Positions 56,115 to 64,000 of a stretch of DNA of 64,000 bases are shown here, in pieces. The DNA is from Actinomycetes bacterium. GTDB lineage: Bacteria; Actinomycetota; Actinomycetes; Actinomycetales; Dermatophilaceae. The translations under genes were made by a program, and so were the position numbers. Every line of letters starts with the position of its first letter. Positions within the stretch are counted from its first letter, which is position 1. Below the pieces are notes generated by a model. The model was not told the DNA's origin and ran no database searches. It saw nothing but the letters and a program-made list of their open reading frames with translations. Location: positions 1 to 64,000 of the forward strand of contig JAEZWF010000056.1 of assembly GCA_023420415.1 (NCBI GenBank). Direction: 5' to 3'.

Positions 56115-57131
56115 CTAGTCGGAGGTCGTGGAGGTTTCGGTCACAGAACGGCGAATGCGCCGGATCTTCTTGTCTGATGGGACGCGCTCGCCCATTTCCT
56201 CTGGGGTGAACTCCGCGTTCTCGCCGAAGGTTCCGCCGTCCGCCGGGGCTCCGTCCTCGCCGTAGGCGCCCTTGGCGGGGCGGCGCTTGCGCAGCGGTGG
56301 GGTGACGCCCGGGGCGAGCCGGCGGGTCGTGATGAGGAAGCCGGTGTGCCCGTGCATGCGGTGTTGGGGCCGGACGGCGAGGCCCTCGAGGTGCCAGCCG
56401 CGCACCATCGACTCCCACGCGTCGGGCTCGGTGTAGCCGCCATGGTCGCGCATCGCCTCGGCCACGCGGGACAGCTGAGTGGCGGTGGCGACGTAGCAGA
56501 TGAGGACACCGCCGGGAGTCAGCGCGTCGGCGACGACGTCGAGGCACTCCCAGGGGGCGAGCATGTCGAGGACGACGCGGTCGATGCTGCCGTCCTCGAC
56601 GGTCTGGGGCAGCTGCTCGACGAGGTCACCGATGGTGACGGTCCAAGCCGGGTGGTCGACGCCGAAGAACGCGCGGGCGTTGCCCTTGGCGATGTCGGCG
56701 AAGTCCTCGCGTCGCTCGAAGGAGTAGAGGTGGCCGTGCTCCCCTACGGCGCGCAGCAACGACATCGACAGCGCGCCGGAGCCCACGCCGGCCTCGACCA
56801 CGCGCGCGCCGGGGAAGATGTCGGCCATCGTGACGATCTGGCCGGCGTCCTTGGGGTAGACCACCGCGGCGCCGCGTGGCATCGACATGACGTAGTCGGA
56901 CAGCAGTGGGCGCAGGGCGAGGTACTCGACGCCGGCGGTGTTCTTGACGACGGTGCCGTCGGGCGCGCCGATGAGGTCGTCGTGCGCGAGACGGCCGCGG
57001 TGGGTGTGGAACTCGCGCCCGGCCTCGAGGGTGATGGTGTGCAGCCGCCCCTTGGGGTCGGTGAGCTGCACCCGGTCGCCCACCGCGAACGGTCCGCGGC
57101 GCAGGTCGGCACCGATCGCTGAGTCAGTCAT
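56115..57131 (-). CDS. trmI: tRNA (adenine-58-N1)-methyltransferase
   Basis: This 338-residue class I methyltransferase has the AdoMet motif ARVVEAGVGSGALSMSLL. An N-terminal beta domain (GDRVQLTDPKGRLHTITL, HDDLIGAPDGTVVKN) binds the T-arm. It makes m1A58 in tRNA. The last 55 residues are a Lys/Arg- and acid-rich tail. In M. tuberculosis Rv2118c also lies next to the proteasome ATPase gene. Start at the ATG 57129-57131, 11 nt downstream of the S2P-type protease stop. Confidence 0.95.
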   Translation of the reverse strand: MTDSAIGADLRRGPFAVGDRVQLTDPKGRLHTITLEAGREFHTHRGRLAHDDLIGAPDGTVVKNTAGVEYLALRPLLSDYVMSMPRGAAVVYPKDAGQIVTMADIFPGARVVEAGVGSGALSMSLLRAVGEHGHLYSFERREDFADIAKGNARAFFGVDHPAWTVTIGDLVEQLPQTVEDGSIDRVVLDMLAPWECLDVVADALTPGGVLICYVATATQLSRVAEAMRDHGGYTEPDAWESMVRGWHLEGLAVRPQHRMHGHTGFLITTRRLAPGVTPPLRKRRPAKGAYGEDGAPADGGTFGENAEFTPEEMGERVPSDKKIRRIRRSVTETSTTSD

Positions 57132-57142
57132 GGCGCGCGAGT

Positions 57143-58255
57143 CTAGTTGCGCGCGGTGGCTGCTCGGTTCACGGCATCGACGGTGGCCAGGCCCCAGACC
57201 CTTCCGCCTGCGGTCAGCACGACGACCCCGACCCCGGACTCCTGCATGGCCGCCACGACGCCGTCGACGGGCTGCTCGGGCGTCGCCTCGATGACGTTGC
57301 CGTCCGGTAGGCGCAGCGCGGCCGAGGTGAGCGGTGCCGTGCGCAGCACCTCGGGTGCCAGCTCGTCGCTCGCCCCACCAAAGAGGAGGTTGGGTATGCC
57401 GCGCGCATCGGTTGTGACGACCGCGCGCGGGTGGTCCAAGGCCGCTTGGACGGAGGTCGTCGGAGCCACGAGGTCCGCGGGGACCGCGATCCCGCCGACC
57501 GTGAGCCGGCCAAGGCTCGCGACCGCCTTTCCGCGGTTGATGGCGGCGGTGGCGCCGGTCCAGATCACCGAGGCGATGACGATCGCCCAGATTGCCGAGA
57601 ACCCGGGCCGCTCGCCACGGGTCAGCGGCAGGACGATGAACCACACCACGGCCACGACGGCGAGCACGCGGCCCGCCCAGCCGGCCACGACCGACCCCTT
57701 CGCCCGGTTGCCGGTCGCGGCCCAGACGACCGACTCCAGCGCCTGCCCACCGTCCAGCGGCAGCGCCGGGATGACGTTGAACAGGGCCAGGGCGCCGTTG
57801 ATGATGAGCAGGCCCTCGAGCAGGTCGGCGGTCAGCCCACCGGGTCGCGTCAGCAGCGCGAGCAGCGCCACCACCGCCAGCAGCGCGTTGGCGAGAGGGC
57901 CGGCGAGGGCGACCACGGCGAGGCGTCCGGGCGACGGACGCAGCGCCTCGAACGAGGTGTGCCCACCCCAGAGGTTCGCGACGATGCGCACGACCGGCAT
58001 GCCGAGGGCCTTCGCCGACACGGCATGCGCCGCCTCGTGCACGAGCACGGACACGAGCAGCAGCAACGCCTGCAGGGCCCCACGGGTCAGCCCGTGGACC
58101 GGGTCCGTGTCGAGCACCGGCTGGGCGACGATGAAGACGATCACCAGCGCGATGAGGAACCAGCTGGGTGCCAGGTAGACCGGCACCCCGACGATCCGGC
58201 CGATGCGGACGCCGTGTCCCCGCTCGTCGTCGGGGCGGCCGGCCTCGCTCGTCAT
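57143..58255 (-). CDS. Site-2-protease-family (M50B) membrane metalloprotease with CBS-like domain
   Basis: This 370-residue polytopic protein has the zinc motif HEAAH in VSVLVHEAAHAVSAKALG and the second ligand region NVIPALPLDGGQALES, followed by membrane helices. A C-terminal CBS-like part follows (VQAALDHPRAVVTTDARG, GVGVVVLTAGGRVWGLATVD). It resembles the SpoIVFB/Rip3-type group. It could cut anti-sigma factors within the membrane, with CBS sensing nucleotides. It precedes trmI by 11 nt on the same strand. Confidence 0.92.
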   Translation of the reverse strand: MTSEAGRPDDERGHGVRIGRIVGVPVYLAPSWFLIALVIVFIVAQPVLDTDPVHGLTRGALQALLLLVSVLVHEAAHAVSAKALGMPVVRIVANLWGGHTSFEALRPSPGRLAVVALAGPLANALLAVVALLALLTRPGGLTADLLEGLLIINGALALFNVIPALPLDGGQALESVVWAATGNRAKGSVVAGWAGRVLAVVAVVWFIVLPLTRGERPGFSAIWAIVIASVIWTGATAAINRGKAVASLGRLTVGGIAVPADLVAPTTSVQAALDHPRAVVTTDARGIPNLLFGGASDELAPEVLRTAPLTSAALRLPDGNVIEATPEQPVDGVVAAMQESGVGVVVLTAGGRVWGLATVDAVNRAATARN

Positions 58256-58304
58256 GGCGCAGACACTACGTGACCACCCCCGGCCCGCCGGTTGCCGCCC
58301 GGTC

Positions 58305-58310
58305 CATACT
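58305..58310 (+). promoter_or_regulatory. Candidate -10 box of metH
   Basis: CATACT lies 6 nt upstream of the metH GTG with no Shine-Dalgarno sequence. The whole gap to the divergent protease gene is 61 bp, too short for a cobalamin riboswitch. Confidence 0.45.
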
Positions 58311-58316
58311 GGTCTG

Positions 58317-62114
<3,798 letters not shown>

Positions 62115-62123
62115 AGACACCGG

Positions 62124-62166
62124 GTATGCCGCGTGGCTGGGCAGCGCTGTCAGCCCCGCGGCATAC
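62124..62166. terminator. Terminator-like hairpin built on an inverted GTATGCCG pair (after metH)
   Basis: GTATGCCGCG (62124-62133) pairs with CGCGGCATAC (62157-62166), continued after one mismatch by GGCTG/CAGCC, with an 11-nt loop. It starts 10 nt after the metH stop and ends 10 nt before the next ATG. Confidence 0.7.
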
Positions 62167-62175
62167 GGTGTGGCC

Positions 62176-63021
62176 ATGGTTCCCGCGTTGTCCCCGAGTC
62201 GGGCGTCGGACTTCAAGCAGTGCCCACTGCTGTACCGGTTCCGCGCCGTCGACAAGCTGCCCGCCCCGCCGAGCCCTGCCGCGGCCCGCGGGACGCTGGT
62301 GCACGCGGTCCTGGAGCGCCTGTTCGACCTGCCGGCGGAGCAACGCACGCCGACCGCCGCCGCCGAGCTCGTCGGGCCGCAGTGGGAGCGGCTGGTGCTG
62401 GAGGAGCCCGAGCTCGCCGAGATGATCGCGGGTGACGAGCAGCGCACGGTCGAGTCGTGGTTCGGTGAGGCGAACGCGCTGATCGAGACGTGGTTCGACC
62501 TGGAGGACCCGACCCGGCTCGAGCCGGCCGAGCGTGAGCTGTACGTCGAGACCGACCTCGACGGGCTGGTGCTGCGCGGCTACGTGGACCGGCTCGACGT
62601 CGCGCCCGACGGTGCGATGCGAGTGGTCGACTACAAGACGGGGCGGTCGCCGAGCGAGCTGTTCGAGGGCAAGGCGCTGTTCCAGATGAAGTTCTACGCC
62701 CTCGTGCTGTGGCGGCTGCGTGGCGAGATCCCGAGATTGCTGCAGCTGGTCTACCTCGGCAACGGCGAGGTCGTCCGCTACTCCCCCGACGAGCACGACC
62801 TGCTCAGCCTCGAACGCAACCTCAAGGCGGTGTGGACCGCGATCGAGCGCGCCGCTACGACCGGCGACTGGCGACCCAAGACGTCCAAGCTGTGCGACTG
62901 GTGCGACTACCGCGAGTTCTGCCCCGCGTGGGGTGGCACTCCCCCGCCGCTGCCCGACAACGCGGCCCAGATCGCGCTCGACCCCGGCGTGTCGGGTCAG
63001 GTCGTCCCTGCCGACGACTGA
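62176..63021 (+). CDS. RecB-family exonuclease (PD-(D/E)XK, Fe-S cysteines)
   Basis: This 281-residue nuclease has the catalytic VVDYKTG (Lys in the PD-(D/E)XK core) near residue 155. Four cysteines, one in FKQCPLLYRF near the N-terminus and three in KLCDWCDYREFCPAW near the C-terminus, are the 4Fe-4S arrangement of AddB/Cas4/RecB-like nucleases. No helicase domain is present. It probably processes DNA ends. A GTG 6 nt upstream is another possible start. It overlaps the end of the convergent HAD gene by 25 bp. Confidence 0.92.
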   Translation: MVPALSPSRASDFKQCPLLYRFRAVDKLPAPPSPAAARGTLVHAVLERLFDLPAEQRTPTAAAELVGPQWERLVLEEPELAEMIAGDEQRTVESWFGEANALIETWFDLEDPTRLEPAERELYVETDLDGLVLRGYVDRLDVAPDGAMRVVDYKTGRSPSELFEGKALFQMKFYALVLWRLRGEIPRLLQLVYLGNGEVVRYSPDEHDLLSLERNLKAVWTAIERAATTGDWRPKTSKLCDWCDYREFCPAWGGTPPPLPDNAAQIALDPGVSGQVVPADD

Positions 63022-63683
63022 CGCGCGACGTCGCGCGCCAGCGAAGCCAGGTCGGTCGGCGTGAGGCCGCGCAGACTGGGCACCTGGACTGCCCCCGCCG
63101 TGATGGGCACGGGCACCACGTGCGGCACCGCGATCGTCGGCACTCCGGCCGCGACGGCCGAGCGCACTCCGGTCGGCGAGTCCTCGATGGCGACGCAGTC
63201 CGCGGCCTCGACACCCAGGGAGCGCGCCGCCGCGAAGTAGGGCTCCGGGTGCGGCTTGCCGTGTTCGACCTCGTCGCCGGTGATGACCGCGGCGAACGTC
63301 CCCGTCGGCAGGGCCTGCACCACAGCATCCGCCAACGACCGCCACGACATGGTGACGAGTGCGTTGGGCACTCCCGCCTCCTGAAGTGACGACAACAGCT
63401 CGCGCGCCCCCGGCCGCCACGGCACGTGCTCGCGGACCTGCACGATGACCCGCGACAGCAGCTCCTCGATGATCTGCACCGGGGTGAGCTGCACCGGGCT
63501 GTGGTCGCGGATGAACTCGGCCGACACCATGAGGTCGTTGCCGACGAGCTGGTGGGCGTACTCCTCGTTCCAGACACCACCGGCTTCCTCGACGATCGCG
63601 TGCTCAGCGGTGATCCAGTAGGGCTCGGTGTCGACGAGGGTGCCGTCCATGTCCCAGAGGACGGCGGCGGGCAGGTCGGTCAC
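62997..63683 (-). CDS. HAD-family hydrolase (beta-phosphoglucomutase-like)
   Basis: This protein of about 228 residues has the HAD nucleophile motif LWDMDGTLVDTEPYW, a helical cap, LVTMSWRSL (motif II region), GKPHPEPYFAAARSLGV (motif III Lys) and VAIEDSPTGVRSAVAAGV (motif IV). It belongs to the PGMB/CbbY phosphatase-mutase group; substrate unknown. The GTG at 63681-63683 has TAGACT 8 nt upstream. It is divergent from the PAC2 gene. Confidence 0.9.
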   Translation of the reverse strand: MTDLPAAVLWDMDGTLVDTEPYWITAEHAIVEEAGGVWNEEYAHQLVGNDLMVSAEFIRDHSPVQLTPVQIIEELLSRVIVQVREHVPWRPGARELLSSLQEAGVPNALVTMSWRSLADAVVQALPTGTFAAVITGDEVEHGKPHPEPYFAAARSLGVEAADCVAIEDSPTGVRSAVAAGVPTIAVPHVVPVPITAGAVQVPSLRGLTPTDLASLARDVARQSSAGTT

Positions 63684-63748
63684 GTCTGGGGAGTCTACGG
63701 AACGTAGGCTGACAACCGCCGGTGCCCCACCGGCATACGTGAGGAGGC

Positions 63749-64000
63749 ATGGTGATCGAGCTCGAGGACGTGCCAGAGCTGGACAACCCGGTCGTGATCG
63801 CGGCATTCGAGGGATGGAACGACGCGGGCGAGGCGGCCACGTCGGCCGTCGACCACCTCATCGACGTGTGGGACGCCGAGCCCATCGCAGCCCTGGACCC
63901 CGAGGACTACTACGACTTCCAGGTGAACCGGCCCCGTGTCGTGCTCGACGACGGCCGCCGCCGGATTCACTGGCGCACCACTCGCATCCTCGTGGCCTCC
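63749..64000 (+). CDS. PAC2-family protein (partial, N-terminal part)
   Basis: The first 84 codons of a PAC2-family protein are present and continue past the right edge. MVIELEDVPELDNPVVIAAF, GWNDAGEAATSAVDHLIDVW and YYDFQVNRPRVVLDDGRRR are typical of this actinobacterial family (Rv2125-like), whose eukaryotic relatives assist proteasome assembly. The bacterial function is not established. GAGGAG precedes the ATG. An over-represented octamer (63731-63738) lies in the leader. Confidence 0.88.
   Translation, partial: MVIELEDVPELDNPVVIAAFEGWNDAGEAATSAVDHLIDVWDAEPIAALDPEDYYDFQVNRPRVVLDDGRRRIHWRTTRILVAS

Noticed and set aside
58256..58316. Cobalamin riboswitch before metH or kamD
   Set aside because: The metH gap is only 61 bp, and no B12-box (GCCACTG) or multi-stem leader was found in either upstream region.

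Overview
This is a very GC-rich (about 70%) actinobacterial chromosome segment. Codon use, a RbpA gene, a complete Pup-proteasome locus, F420-type proteins, DtxR-type iron boxes and many SD-less starts point to Actinomycetota. The closest fit is the Intrasporangiaceae (Terrabacter/Janibacter/Tetrasphaera-like), but that family assignment is inference from gene content. I saw no rRNA, tRNA, CRISPR array, insertion sequence or prophage.

Layout. (1) 1-1.9 kb: 5' part of a UvrA paralog, a VOC-fold protein and an AraC-type regulator, all on the minus strand. (2) 1.9-8.2 kb: an operon behind a DtxR-type iron box. It encodes an adenylation/carrier/membrane-acyltransferase fusion and then an FbpABC-type ferric iron importer. 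(3) 8.2-13.8 kb: peptide transporter, short SSB, GNAT acetyltransferase, M15 peptidase, UMF1-type MFS. (4) 13.9-17.3 kb: rbpA (with a sigma-R-like promoter) converging on lnt-ppm1-fxsA, a linkage shared with Mycobacterium. A 414-bp gene-free stretch with strong secondary structure follows. (5) 17.7-27.3 kb: a lysine fermentation-type set (kamD-kamE-kal; kdd divergent from kamA) interleaved with a ChaB-like protein, an HdeD-like membrane protein, a Gfo/Idh/MocA dehydrogenase, a YtcJ-type amidohydrolase and a deazaflavin-dependent oxidoreductase. (6) 27.4-35.7 kb: Cys-tRNA(Pro) deacylase, GH15-like protein, Lrp regulator, 5'-3' exonuclease, HelY helicase, lipid kinase, TatC, TatA. (7) 35.7-58.3 kb: the Pup-proteasome region (pafC, pafB, two FKBP prolyl isomerases, pafA, prcA, prcB, pup, dop, arc/mpa, trmI, S2P-type protease). 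It is interrupted by a coiled-coil/DivIVA pair, an epimerase remnant, a 1-Cys peroxiredoxin, a dienelactone hydrolase, an SMR pair, a variant PRPP synthetase, a DUF3054 protein and a fatty-acid-hydroxylase-like protein. (8) 58.3-64 kb: metH, a RecB-type nuclease, a HAD phosphatase and the start of a PAC2-family gene.

The most striking unexplained signal is the octamer GTATGCCG/CGGCATAC. I counted about 71 copies by eye on the two strands together, where base composition alone predicts roughly two. It lies mostly inside genes with no strand bias, and in three places it occurs as an inverted pair forming the base of an intergenic terminator-like hairpin. This architecture resembles DNA-uptake sequences of Neisseria and Pasteurellaceae, although no uptake function can be shown here. 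Other points of interest are the iron-regulated Dlt-like fusion protein, the actinobacterial lysine-fermentation gene set, the sigma-R-type promoter of rbpA, a 39-bp dyad before the peroxiredoxin, and a recurring -10-like hexamer 6-9 nt upstream of SD-less start codons, which suggests many leaderless mRNAs.
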